64,000 nucleotides of DNA from a bacterium. GTDB taxonomy: Bacteria > Bacteroidota > Ignavibacteria > Kapaibacteriales > UBA2268. The notes under the pieces were generated by a model. That model did no database searches. It was not told the DNA's origin and saw only the letters and a program-made list of their open reading frames with translations. The position numbers and the translations under genes are program-made. Positions 26,117 through 35,275 of the stretch are shown here, one piece after another. The stretch's first letter is position 1; each line of letters begins with the position of its first letter. The DNA lies in assembly GCA_024711295.1 (NCBI GenBank), contig JANJTB010000018.1, forward strand, positions 1-64,000, in the 5' to 3' direction.

Positions 26117-26336
26117 AAACTAATTCACCTAAATCAAAGTTGACTGATACAACAGGATTATTCATAATATTCAGTGCGTTTAAATCTTCCTCTTCCAGAT
26201 GCAATGACAGTGCTTCTTTTATGTTTGCCATAGTTTCGTCAAGAGTCAAACCTTGCGTTACTATCGGTAAATCTAAACATTCAGCGACATAATATTTCTC
26301 ACCCTGAAATATCTTGAAATTTATTATTTTTTTCAT
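26109..26336 (-). CDS. HicB-type antitoxin
   Basis: 75 residues with the partial RNase H-like HicB fold: IINFKIFQGEKYYVAECLDL, then PIVTQGLTLDETMANIKEAL and HLEEEDLNAL. The GLTLDExxxNIKEA motif is diagnostic. It has no C-terminal DNA-binding domain, so regulation of the promoter would need HicA or another factor. It is upstream of and overlaps hicA by 8 bases. Confidence 0.88.
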   Translation of the reverse strand: MKKIINFKIFQGEKYYVAECLDLPIVTQGLTLDETMANIKEALSLHLEEEDLNALNIMNNPVVSVNFDLGELVYA

Positions 26337-26436
26337 TTACAGTTCAAAATAATTACTATACTTGATAAATAAATTGACAATAACAAAGTCAAAATATTTT
26401 AATGAGTCATACAAACTGCACAACTATGCAATTAAA

Positions 26437-26554
26437 CCGCCCTGACTGGTAGAAGTCTTTACGTACACAGCCTACACTGAGTATAGTCGAATTGTGGCCG
26501 CCCAAAGTATCGGGAGTTTAGTAGATTTTGTAGCTTATCAGCGGTCCGGTATGG
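26437..26554. repeat. ~117-bp interspersed repeat, copy C
   Basis: Third copy, with more substitutions than A and B: the left hairpin arm reads TACACAG, no longer a perfect partner of CTGAGTA. It separates the HicAB unit from the RelE-type unit. Copies B and C share the right flank AAATATGAAT. Confidence 0.82.
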
Positions 26555-26647
26555 TTAAATATGAATTATGAAGAGCCGAGATAATAGTATAATTATATTG
26601 CTTTTATCTAATTGCCAGAAACTATTAAACAAATATTGTTGGACTAT

Positions 26648-26917
26648 TTATATCTCTAAAGATTTGTAAATTTCTTTTCGATGTGCAATTCTAAGTAAAG
26701 TAAGCGAGGTTTCATCATAAGTATAAATCAGTCTAAAATCTGATAAAACAACTACCCTATATACTTTTTTAAAGCCGGTCAAGTGTTTAATGTTAAGGGT
26801 TCTATCTAATGGATTTTCAATTAGTTTCAATGATATTTCATAAGATTTCTGTTGAATTTCAACTGGCAACTTCTTAATGTCTCTCGAGAATCTAACCGTT
26901 TTAAAAAGTTCGAGCAT
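26648..26917 (-). CDS. RelE/ParE-superfamily toxin
   Basis: 89 residues. RelE-type core: VRFSRDIKKLPVEIQQKSYE, then IKHLTGFKKVYRVVVLSDFR, then LIYTYDETSLTLLRIAHRKE with the terminal H-R-KEIYK. The pattern HLTGFKKVYRVVVxxDFRLIY is standard for the family. The gene starts one base after the antitoxin stop. It lies at the end of the TA series, and the frame is intact. Confidence 0.85.
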   Translation of the reverse strand: MLELFKTVRFSRDIKKLPVEIQQKSYEISLKLIENPLDRTLNIKHLTGFKKVYRVVVLSDFRLIYTYDETSLTLLRIAHRKEIYKSLEI

Positions 26918-26918
26918 A

Positions 26919-27119
26919 TTAATTTATGAAATCTTCAAATGTATTTATTCTAATTCTTTCTGAATTATTTTCAGAATTGATATCCATAGACTCTAAGAAG
27001 TCACCTGTATAGATGTCGGCAGCTTTGTAATGTTTTTCAATGAAATCTGTTAAAATTTTTGATGCTCTAACCACTTCAAACATCTCGTCCTTCGTTAAAG
27101 TTATTGTATCTGAATTCAT
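26919..27119 (-). CDS. antitoxin of the RelE-type pair
   Basis: The likely start is ATG 27119 (MNSDTITLTKDEMFEVVRAS), giving 66 residues; the frame is open upstream to an ATG at 27161. It is helical, acidic, and ends one base before the toxin gene. Its opening TxTLTKDEMFEVV resembles small antitoxins that precede RelE-like toxins. No DNA-binding motif is certain. Confidence 0.72.
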   Translation of the reverse strand: MNSDTITLTKDEMFEVVRASKILTDFIEKHYKAADIYTGDFLESMDINSENNSERIRINTFEDFIN

Positions 27120-27168
27120 ATTTAACCTATTATTAATTGAAGCTTTTAAATAGACATTCAAAAATTCA

Positions 27169-27201
27169 TTTTATTGTATGCCCACTATACCAAATCCGCC
27201 C
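27169..27201. repeat. partial fourth copy of the TA-island repeat flank
   Basis: TATGCCCACTATACCAAATC followed by CGCCC matches the left flank and first bases of copy B (from 25704), then diverges. It marks the upstream edge of the last TA unit, so each unit had a repeat on both sides. Confidence 0.7.
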
Positions 27202-27310
27202 GGTTTCGTAGTAGTGATTGAAGTTAAGGTGATTTTAAGCAATATTTTAGATGAGTATTCCAAAAACTGAGCAAATTAAATTCTAAAAAGTCATAGCAAA
27301 CAATTGAAAA

Positions 27311-27868
27311 CTACCTTTTCGGTGGTATCAGCTTCTCTGAAGTTAGCTCTGTTATTCCTGAAACCAGTAAGGCAATAATAACACCCAAAATGCTGCCAGC
27401 AATAATATCAATAGGGTAATGGACGCCCACATATACCCTCGACAAAGCTACAAGTGCAGCTATAGCAAAGAATGGCAAATAGTTTTTCTTAAAAAAATAG
27501 GTGACAACAGTAGCAGCAGCAAAATTATTAACTGCATGAGATGATGGAAAAGACTTTCCGCCACCGCAACCAACCAGTAAATTGACATCACCCAAAACAT
27601 GGCAAGGTCTTATTCTCCCGAATATTTCTTTCAGAAAACTGCTGCTGAACTGGTCGGCGATGATTATTGTCAGGATTAATGTAACAGCAGTGATTTTACC
27701 TGTTCTGCCGGATTTGAAAAATAGGAAGTAAAAGCCAAACAGATAAATCATAATCCAGCTTTCTACTTCAGTGATGAAGGGAAAAATCTTGTCGAAAAGA
27801 CTATTACTCCATCCGTTATTTATGGCATAAAACAACCATGTGTCAATATTCTGGATTATTTCAGGCAT
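27311..27868 (-). CDS. PAP2-family membrane phosphatase
   Basis: 185 residues with about five membrane helices and all three PAP2 motifs: KEIFGRIRP, PSSHAVN and SRVYVGVHYPIDIIAG (the SR-x5-H-x3-D catalytic triad). Substrates of the family include undecaprenyl pyrophosphate and phosphatidic acid, so a role in recycling the lipid carrier of cell-wall or glycan synthesis is likely but not proven. It overlaps the PP2C gene by 8 bases. Confidence 0.9.
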   Translation of the reverse strand: MPEIIQNIDTWLFYAINNGWSNSLFDKIFPFITEVESWIMIYLFGFYFLFFKSGRTGKITAVTLILTIIIADQFSSSFLKEIFGRIRPCHVLGDVNLLVGCGGGKSFPSSHAVNNFAAATVVTYFFKKNYLPFFAIAALVALSRVYVGVHYPIDIIAGSILGVIIALLVSGITELTSEKLIPPKR

Positions 27869-29549
27869 TTCTGTGCTTCTTTATTACCAATATTGTAATG
27901 TCATCATTTTGGGGCAAATTTCCAAGATGTAATTTTACAGACTCTATCAGGTCCTCGATTACATGCTCCGAAGATTTGCCATAGCTTCTTCTTGTAAAGT
28001 CTTCAAGTCTTAGTTCGCCATAGTCAGCTTTTGAATTATCTTCGGCTTCGGTTACGCCGTCTGTATAGCAAATAATAAACTCATTTTCTGAGAGATGAAT
28101 TTCGCCTTCCTCGTAGTTGAAAGGATTTTCCATAAATCCCAGTATCAATCCACCCAGAGTTAATTGCTCAACATAGTCGTTTTTTCTGAATACAAAGGGT
28201 GGATTATGACCTGCATTGATATAATTGATTTTACCTGTCAGGTCGTCAATTATTGCAAAGAATGAGGTAACAAACTTATCGGCAGAGGTATTGTGATAAA
28301 GCAAGTTATTGATTTTTAGCACAATTTCCTTAAGTGTGAGACCACTCATTGCCAAAACACGAAGCGCTGCCTGAAAGTTTGCCATAATCAGCGATGCCGG
28401 TATTCCTTTGCCCGAAACATCTGCAATTGCAATCAACCAGCGATGGTTATCCAACTTAATAAAGTCGAATAAATCACCGCCTACATGTCTGGATGGTATG
28501 CTGGTACCTGAGATATCGAAGTTCTGAAGCGCAGGGTTGCGTTTAGGCAATAAGTTCCTTTGAATTTCGAGTGCTATTTCGAGTTCGCTCTCCAGCTTCT
28601 TTTTTTCGAGCTCTTCTTTGAATAGCCTTTCATTTTCGATTGCTGCCATTGCTGAATTACCCAGTGCTTCGATAAACAGAAGGTTCTCATCAGAGAAGTC
28701 TTCGCCGTTCATTTTTCTGCCAATAATCAGCAATCCACGGCGCTCGCCCTGTACAAGCATAGGCGATACAACTCTGATTTCGTTATCTGTGATGAACTCA
28801 GCAATGCTATTCTCGTAAAGTGAAGGGTCCACTTTGTAAGCAAAATCAATATCCTTGAAATAATCAAGAAAATGCTCGTGAATACCGGTACCAAACCGGT
28901 TAACTATCAGGCAACAATCATTATTGTTCATAATGCCGAACATGGCAAATCTTGTTACGGTAAGCTGACCCATCAGGTTAAATGCCAAAGTCTTGAGAAT
29001 TTGCTCGTAACTAAGGTGTTTGCTAAAATCCTTTGATATTTCGAATAAGGTAGATAATAACTGGTTTTGCTTTTCAGCTTTACTCTTTTCGTTTTTGTAT
29101 GATTTCAGGTTTCGTGCATTGCTGATAGCATTTGCAGTAATGTTTGATATAAGACTGATGTAGTTGTGCTCATCATCTGACAAGCTTTTTACAGAAATGC
29201 TTTTACCTAAAATTATTACTGCAAATAGCTGATTAGAGCTTTTTTTGATGGGTATTACAAACTCAATTTCCGAATCATCATAATCGGGAATCAGAAAGGA
29301 TTTTTCATTTATTTCGCTGATGAATTTGCCTGTAAGCTCTTCGTTGTACTCAAAATTACCTTTGATAATAAATGGAATATGTTTGCCATTATTTCCCGAG
29401 ATTATTACCATTCCGCGTAATATTCGTAATTTTCCCATCAGACTGAGCAAAGTGGAGTTGAGAATGAAATGCTCATCATCCGACTCGTAAAGCCTTGCAG
29501 TAAGGTCGAGTAGCGAGTTTAGATTGATTATTGAGTTTAAGTTACTCAT
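27861..29549 (-). CDS. GAF-domain PP2C (SpoIIE/RsbU-type) serine phosphatase
   Basis: 562 residues. Two GAF-like regions (about 10-150 and 165-310) are joined by a helix (ENERLFKEELEKKKLESELE) to a SpoIIE-type phosphatase domain (about 320-560). That domain has RHVGGDLFDF, IADVSGKGIPASLIMANFQA, INAGHNPPFVF and ICYTDGVTEA, with all the metal-binding Asp residues. It would dephosphorylate an anti-anti-sigma or other STAS partner on a GAF-sensed signal. No partner gene is adjacent. It is followed by the PAP2 gene and preceded by a propeller lipoprotein and a chemoreceptor in the same direction. Confidence 0.92.
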   Translation of the reverse strand: MSNLNSIINLNSLLDLTARLYESDDEHFILNSTLLSLMGKLRILRGMVIISGNNGKHIPFIIKGNFEYNEELTGKFISEINEKSFLIPDYDDSEIEFVIPIKKSSNQLFAVIILGKSISVKSLSDDEHNYISLISNITANAISNARNLKSYKNEKSKAEKQNQLLSTLFEISKDFSKHLSYEQILKTLAFNLMGQLTVTRFAMFGIMNNNDCCLIVNRFGTGIHEHFLDYFKDIDFAYKVDPSLYENSIAEFITDNEIRVVSPMLVQGERRGLLIIGRKMNGEDFSDENLLFIEALGNSAMAAIENERLFKEELEKKKLESELEIALEIQRNLLPKRNPALQNFDISGTSIPSRHVGGDLFDFIKLDNHRWLIAIADVSGKGIPASLIMANFQAALRVLAMSGLTLKEIVLKINNLLYHNTSADKFVTSFFAIIDDLTGKINYINAGHNPPFVFRKNDYVEQLTLGGLILGFMENPFNYEEGEIHLSENEFIICYTDGVTEAEDNSKADYGELRLEDFTRRSYGKSSEHVIEDLIESVKLHLGNLPQNDDITILVIKKHRNA

Positions 29550-29553
29550 AATA

Positions 29554-30594
29554 TTAATATTTGCTTACAAAAACAATTTTTTCCTGAAAACTGTAAAAGT
29601 CTGCTATGTCGCCTGATTTATCATCGGCAAGCATTACGTCATATCGGTTTTCGTTCTGCCTGAGCAGAATAAGTTTCGCATTAATGGCATCATGATTAAT
29701 GAAATAGAAATATCGTCTTGTGATTAGATTGATTTTGTCCTTGGTTCGAATATCCAGACGGAAGAAATTTTCGTTTGTCGGAACAAATCCCCAATCTCTG
29801 CTGGTTACTACTAATCCCAGTGGTAATTGATCTGTAGCAGGTATTGACGCCAATCCCAACTCAATACTGCTGACATTTTCACGGCTTTCGGTGTCGAAGT
29901 ACTGAACAAATGCAGGAGTTTTGCCGCTGTTATTATCCAATTTACCCATACCTGCACACAGGCAAATAAGATTCTTGCCGTCAACCGAAACGCCCAGCTT
30001 TACGGGATTGGGCTCTGTTGTTAGCTTGGCAACTTCTCTTTTGTCGCGTGAATCAATCACTGAGATAGTATTATCTGTCTGGTTACTGACATATATTTGA
30101 TTGCCTTTCGAAGCTATTGCATGAGGAGGATTACCGGCAGAAATTTTCCTAGCCCTGACAAAATTTGTAATATCGAGCAAAGTAACATATACGGAGTTGG
30201 AGTGTGATACATAGGCATCAGTAGCATTTGCAAAGACTATATCGTCAGGCATCAGCTGCTCATCGGAGAAATCAACAGTCGAGAGTAACTTTGAGTCGCT
30301 TTTGCGAACTACATAAATCTTGTAGCCGCCAGACACAATCAGGTAATAGTTTCCGCCAAATTCACGAATATTTGTGACAGGAAAACTCTCTTCAACATTA
30401 AGAATTTCTTTGAAATAATCAGAAATATGCACTTCCTTGCTTGGCAACTCGATTACTTTGAGTGTAGGATTATCGCCATCGAATGACATGAAGAATTTCT
30501 CTGAAGTATCAACAGGGTTGATTACCTTCTCGGTTTGTGTACACGCAACAAAACCCAATAGCATCACTAAAGCGAATATTTTGATATAGTTCAT
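29554..30594 (-). CDS. beta-propeller (YVTN-like) lipoprotein
   Basis: I choose ATG 30594 (MNYIKIFALVMLLGFVAC) because it gives a lipoprotein signal peptide with lipobox LGFVAC; the longer frame would start at TTG 30633. The mature part of about 330 residues has YVTN/NHL-like repeats: GNQIYVSNQTDNTISVIDSR, then EVAKLTTEPNPVKLGVSVDG. It is probably a periplasmic or outer-membrane propeller that binds a partner. It sits between the chemoreceptor and the PP2C phosphatase and may be part of the same sensing chain. Confidence 0.78.
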   Translation of the reverse strand: MNYIKIFALVMLLGFVACTQTEKVINPVDTSEKFFMSFDGDNPTLKVIELPSKEVHISDYFKEILNVEESFPVTNIREFGGNYYLIVSGGYKIYVVRKSDSKLLSTVDFSDEQLMPDDIVFANATDAYVSHSNSVYVTLLDITNFVRARKISAGNPPHAIASKGNQIYVSNQTDNTISVIDSRDKREVAKLTTEPNPVKLGVSVDGKNLICLCAGMGKLDNNSGKTPAFVQYFDTESRENVSSIELGLASIPATDQLPLGLVVTSRDWGFVPTNENFFRLDIRTKDKINLITRRYFYFINHDAINAKLILLRQNENRYDVMLADDKSGDIADFYSFQEKIVFVSKY

Positions 30595-30662
30595 TGTATT
30601 TCTCAAATTCTTAATAAATTTTCTGATAACCAATAAAAACTAAAGACGTCTTAAAGTTACAA

Positions 30663-32714
30663 TCATATTTTAAATTTTGTTATTTCGGACTGCAAACCCA
30701 TAACAGCATCATTCAATTGGAGTGTAGCTCTTCTGAACTCACCCAATGCTTCTTTAGACTGTTCCGAAGCTTTGGCAAGCTGAGTCATTGCTTCGCTGAT
30801 TTGTGATGCCGCTTCGTTTTGTTCGTCCATACCGGATGCAAAATGCCCGAAACTTGGAGCAAAATCATTGACCTCTTCGATAACCATAGAAATTTGGTTT
30901 GAGAATGAATAAATCTGGTCGGCTCCTTTACGCACCTGGTCACTGAATTTATCCATCTCCATAACTCCCGAAGAAACAGATGACTGCATCTCGCGAACCA
31001 TTTTTTCGATATCATCTGTTGCTACAGCGGTCTGGTCGGCTAATCTGCTTATTTCTCTCGCAACTACTGCAAATCCTTTTCCGTACTCACCGGCTTTTTC
31101 AGCTTCTATTGCAGCATTGAACGACAGCAGGTTGGTTTGCTCGGATATTTTATTAATTGCTGTAACGACGCTGCTGATTTTGTTTGCTTTTTCGTTGATG
31201 ACCGACAGTTTTGAAGTTATAGAGCGTGTAGAATCATTCAGACTACGGAGTGCATTATCAAGCAGTTGAAGACTTTCCTTGCTGGTGTGTGCCAGATTCA
31301 GTGCATTTTCGGACTTTTTGTTAATCTCATGTATTGACTCTGTCAGACTCTCCGATGTAGCAGAAATGTTTTTGCTGGTAGCACTGACTTCTTTTGTTGA
31401 AGCCGCCTGCTCAGTAGCATTGGCTTCTAATTCTCTCGATGATGCGGCTATCTCGTTTGAGGAACTTGCAACCTGGATACTTGTTTTTTGTACCTGCATG
31501 ATTAAAGAGTATAAATCCTGCACCATCTTTTCGACAGATACATATAATCTGATTACTTCATTTTTCAGCTGCTTTTTACCCTTGTTGGCGTTGAGTATTT
31601 GCTTATAATTATCCCACTGGCTCGACTCCAGTTGCAAAGCAACAGCCTGAAGGTCTCCTTCAGCTATCATTTCGGATAATGATGTAATTGCTTTAAGCGG
31701 CTTGGAGATTCTTCGTGCTACCCAAACAAGAACAAAAAACAATACAAGAAATCCCAGAATGCCGAAAACTACTATTTCGATTACCAGACGGTCGCGGTCG
31801 CGATATATCTCTTCGTGAGGAAAAACTATTGCTACCGACCAGCCATTTTTACGTATGGGATAAAAACGCACCAGTGATACTTTCTGCGAAATAACAGATT
31901 TGGTGGTGATTTCACCTTCCTCTCCTGCCATCATACGCTTGCCAAGTTCGTTCAGTACCGGTATTCCGCGCTCGACAGCGACATCAAAAACTGTTTTCTT
32001 CATTATGAGTGAAGTATCCGGATGAGCCAAAAAGCGTCCATCTTTTGATAATATCAGACCGTAACCGGTTTCGTAAACCTGAAGATGAGCAATATCGCTC
32101 TGCAAACGTGATAATTCAACATCACAGGTAATTACTCCGCTGAATACCTTGCCGCTGTTGGTATTTTTATAAAAAGGTATAGAAAAAGTTGACATCAAAA
32201 CGTTACCGCCGCCTTCATCGTAATACGGTTCGCTCCATACAGGTCCTTCATTATCTCTGGCACCGGTGTACCAAGGCTGTGACGGATAATTATATTCATC
32301 GGCACTCAAATCCGAGAACTTAACTACTCCACCGTCTTTGTAGTAATACCATGATGCCAATTTAGATGCAGAATCAAACATAAATGGTTCGAAACATATA
32401 CTTGAACCGTAAATTTCTTCATTCTTTTCGACTGTTCTTTTGAGATACTTTTCGATTTCTTCCTTCGAAAAGTCCGTATTTTCGAGAAATGTACGCGTGT
32501 TGTAAGTTACTTTCTCTACCGTTGATACAAGTGTTTCTAATCTGTGGGCTGTGCTTTCGACAGTTGATTTGGCATTTTTGTTGACTTCTTTGTAAATTAT
32601 TTGACTGGTATGAATAAAGTTGTATCCGTACAACAAAATTGAAATCATACCCGCCGATGCAAGAATCAGAATTGATAGCTGAAATGTAAGCCCTCTTAGT
32701 CTGATGTTAAACAT
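30663..32714 (-). CDS. methyl-accepting chemotaxis protein with dCache sensor
   Basis: 683 residues. Membrane helices are at about 13-33 and 308-332. Between them is a periplasmic dCache-type sensor ([20 protein letters not shown], then [20 protein letters not shown]). HAMP-like [20 protein letters not shown] follows, then the signalling domain with [20 protein letters not shown] and [20 protein letters not shown], the conserved hairpin tip. It would sense a small molecule outside the membrane and control CheA or a similar kinase; no che genes are in the window. It is the first gene of the four-gene minus-strand series. Confidence 0.93.
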   Translation of the reverse strand: MFNIRLRGLTFQLSILILASAGMISILLYGYNFIHTSQIIYKEVNKNAKSTVESTAHRLETLVSTVEKVTYNTRTFLENTDFSKEEIEKYLKRTVEKNEEIYGSSICFEPFMFDSASKLASWYYYKDGGVVKFSDLSADEYNYPSQPWYTGARDNEGPVWSEPYYDEGGGNVLMSTFSIPFYKNTNSGKVFSGVITCDVELSRLQSDIAHLQVYETGYGLILSKDGRFLAHPDTSLIMKKTVFDVAVERGIPVLNELGKRMMAGEEGEITTKSVISQKVSLVRFYPIRKNGWSVAIVFPHEEIYRDRDRLVIEIVVFGILGFLVLFFVLVWVARRISKPLKAITSLSEMIAEGDLQAVALQLESSQWDNYKQILNANKGKKQLKNEVIRLYVSVEKMVQDLYSLIMQVQKTSIQVASSSNEIAASSRELEANATEQAASTKEVSATSKNISATSESLTESIHEINKKSENALNLAHTSKESLQLLDNALRSLNDSTRSITSKLSVINEKANKISSVVTAINKISEQTNLLSFNAAIEAEKAGEYGKGFAVVAREISRLADQTAVATDDIEKMVREMQSSVSSGVMEMDKFSDQVRKGADQIYSFSNQISMVIEEVNDFAPSFGHFASGMDEQNEAASQISEAMTQLAKASEQSKEALGEFRRATLQLNDAVMGLQSEITKFKI

Positions 32715-32934
32715 TTTATATCACTTAATTATATCAAAATAAACAGCAAAAATACTTTTATTTCTTTGCTTTTACAATTCTTTTGTTGCTTGTTTTATAA
32801 TTATTTAATTTTTTCTGACTAATTCGTCTAAGATTATGAAAAAGTAATTAATTTAAGTTAATATTTATTTGATTTATCTTAAATAATATTTTTATCTTAT
32901 TTTTGTAGTATTATCATTAAATCATAAGCAAAAA

Positions 32935-34065
32935 ATGAAATATTCATCATTATTATTGAGTTTTGTAGTTTACCTGTTATGTAATTCCTGCAGTAATACC
33001 AGCAATCCTACCGACATTGACAAAAACACGGCGGTAATTGAGCGTCTCGATAAGCTCGGCGATTCACTTACTTCAATGATTATGGTTGCCGGCAAGAACA
33101 AATCTATACCTGGCGCTATAATTGGTGTATATAACCCATCAAGCAATCTGAAGTATCTGAAGAGTTTTGGCAAAGCTGATATTTCGCGAGATTTTGCAAT
33201 GAGCCGCAATGATGAATTCAGAATAGGTACTTTAACTCACACATTTATTGCTACTCTTGCATTTGACCTGATTGATGATAATATTATTTCACTTGATGAT
33301 GCTGTTTCTAAGTATATTAATGTTCCGCACAGCGGCAACGAAATCAAAATATCTCATCTTCTGGCTCATAAATCAGGGATTCCTGATTTTATGGATTCTG
33401 TAAAATTCTACCAACTGAGTGAGCCAAAGAGGAAATTCAGTGATAGCGAGTTGATTGGGTTTGCTTTTGCCCAAGCTGAATCATTCCGCCCACCATCGAA
33501 TATAAATATTTCGAATACCAACTACTTGCTTCTGGGTAAAATTTTGGAAAGTGCAGGCGGCAAAAATTTGCAAAATTTGGTCCAAAGCAGAATTTTGACA
33601 CCATTATTCCTAACTCATACAAATTTTGATATTAATTCCTCGTTCAAAAGCTCATTATTCTCGAAAGGATATTTAGCAAACGAAAGCGGTAATTATGTAG
33701 ATGTAACCAATTTATATGATTTCTCGTGGACGTGGGCAAGTGCCAACATGACATCAAATTCCACAGATATGATTTACTGGCTCGAGAAACTTGTGCTTGG
33801 CGGTATTATCAGCGGCTCTTCGACCAACAAAATGCTTAATTTCGAAAAGCTATATACCAAAAACGGATTAGAATATTACTACGGTATGGGAGTAATGAAA
33901 ATCGGCTCATTTGTTGGATATTCCGGAGAAATTGCCGGCTATAGTACAAGTATGTATATGCTTCCTGATAATAAGACTAAGATTTTCATATTCACCAATA
34001 CTGAAAATAATAACGACACTCTGTTGATTAAAATAGCACAGATTCTATTCCCCGGGCTTAGGTAA
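32935..34065 (+). CDS. beta-lactamase-fold (serine hydrolase) lipoprotein, catalytic motifs lost
   Basis: 376 residues with a lipoprotein leader ending LLCNSC. The fold matches class C beta-lactamase/D-Ala-D-Ala peptidase relatives: DEFRIGTLTHTFIATLAFDL, ISLDDAVSKYINVP, ISHLLAHKSGIPDF and ISNTNYLLLGKILESAGGKN. The SxxK motif is TLTH (residues 99-102), the YxN motif is ISN, and the C-terminal HxG-like site reads GYSGEIAGYS. All three catalytic elements have changed, so it is likely a peptidoglycan- or ligand-binding pseudoenzyme. A TATTTTTG -7-like box lies about 30 bases upstream. Confidence 0.85.
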   Translation: MKYSSLLLSFVVYLLCNSCSNTSNPTDIDKNTAVIERLDKLGDSLTSMIMVAGKNKSIPGAIIGVYNPSSNLKYLKSFGKADISRDFAMSRNDEFRIGTLTHTFIATLAFDLIDDNIISLDDAVSKYINVPHSGNEIKISHLLAHKSGIPDFMDSVKFYQLSEPKRKFSDSELIGFAFAQAESFRPPSNINISNTNYLLLGKILESAGGKNLQNLVQSRILTPLFLTHTNFDINSSFKSSLFSKGYLANESGNYVDVTNLYDFSWTWASANMTSNSTDMIYWLEKLVLGGIISGSSTNKMLNFEKLYTKNGLEYYYGMGVMKIGSFVGYSGEIAGYSTSMYMLPDNKTKIFIFTNTENNNDTLLIKIAQILFPGLR

Positions 34066-34098
34066 GAAGGAATTTCTGAAAATAATTTGCTTATATTT

Positions 34099-35058
34099 TT
34101 ACTTTGTAATCATAAACAGATAATACATATATGAGGTGTAAATAAGCAGCAAAAAAGCACCACTGTATCTGTTGATTACATTTTTTCGGTATGATAATGG
34201 AACAATAATAACACTTAGAAGTATCATCAATACAACATCAACTACCTTGATGCCGGTTGAATTAATTGGAAAGAAGATTGAGGTTGCTCCTAATATCATA
34301 AGTAAATTAAAAATATTCGAACCAAGCACATTCCCAAGTGAAATATCGGAATGTTTTTTGTATGATGCTACAGCTGATGTAGCAAGCTCGGGAAGGCTGG
34401 TGCCCAATGCCACGATAGTCAATCCTATAACTGCATCCGACAGATTAAACATTTTAGCCATTCTTACAGCACCTTCGAGGAATAAGTTTGCTCCCATCAT
34501 CAATATAACTAATCCTGCAATTACCATTAAAATATGCAAAATGTTCTTATTCATGTACTTTGTTTCTGTAAGTTCGTCAACTGAAACATCAGCGCTGTCT
34601 TTCTTTGATTTATGAATATTAAACATAACATAAGAGATTATTCCAACTAACAATATTGCCCCATCAATAGTTGTAAGCTCGCCGTCAAAAGCCAAAAGCA
34701 GAGTAATAACACTTACAGCAACCATGATAAAAATATCTTTACCTGCTGTTTTGTAATTTACATCCAGGGGCCTTATCAATGCTGATAAACCCAATATCAG
34801 AGCAATGTTGCAAATATTCGAGCCAATTACATTACCCAAAGCGATATCCGCTTTTCCTCTCATGCCGGCAGACAAACTGACGACAAGCTCAGGCGCACTT
34901 GTACCGAATGCAACAACGGTAAGCCCAATAATCATTGGTGTTATGCCAAGTCTGATGGCTAATCTTGATGCACCTTTTACCAAGGCATCAGCGCCGAAAT
35001 ACAGTAATAAACTTCCAACAATTATAAATGCCGAACTAAATAAAACTGAATTTTCCAT
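34099..35058 (-). CDS. K+-dependent or independent Na+/Ca2+ exchanger (YrbG/CaxA family)
   Basis: 319 residues, about ten membrane helices in two alpha-repeats. GTSAPELVVSLSA in the first half and GTSLPELATSAVA in the second are the ion-binding motifs of the family, each followed by GNVIGSN or GNVLGSN. It would exchange Ca2+ for Na+ across the inner membrane. No neighbour in the same direction; it converges with the pseudo-beta-lactamase and diverges from ftsH. Confidence 0.92.
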   Translation of the reverse strand: MENSVLFSSAFIIVGSLLLYFGADALVKGASRLAIRLGITPMIIGLTVVAFGTSAPELVVSLSAGMRGKADIALGNVIGSNICNIALILGLSALIRPLDVNYKTAGKDIFIMVAVSVITLLLAFDGELTTIDGAILLVGIISYVMFNIHKSKKDSADVSVDELTETKYMNKNILHILMVIAGLVILMMGANLFLEGAVRMAKMFNLSDAVIGLTIVALGTSLPELATSAVASYKKHSDISLGNVLGSNIFNLLMILGATSIFFPINSTGIKVVDVVLMILLSVIIVPLSYRKNVINRYSGAFLLLIYTSYMYYLFMITK

Positions 35059-35275
35059 TTATGTTATTATTTTCATTTTCAGTGTAAAAAAACCGATAAC
35101 CTAATTACTGATATCCTTCCAAATTATTTGATAACAGACAACAACAATTATATTCAATTATCATAGAAAAATTTATAAATGTTAATTTAATAACAACTTG
35201 CAAAAATTATGCCCTCTTTGATTCGTCAATGCCGAAAAGATTTTAAGCAACAGATTCCAATATGGAGGATTTTGA

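Noticed and set aside
24951-26554. TA-island repeats as true integron attC sites
   Set aside because: Only copy C has a GTTRRRY-like GTTAAAT near its end and no partner RYYYAAC was found; copies A and B lack it. No integrase in the window.
24951-26554. CRISPR array
   Set aside because: The repeats are about 117 bp and separated by whole genes, not by uniform spacers. No cas genes were seen anywhere in the window.
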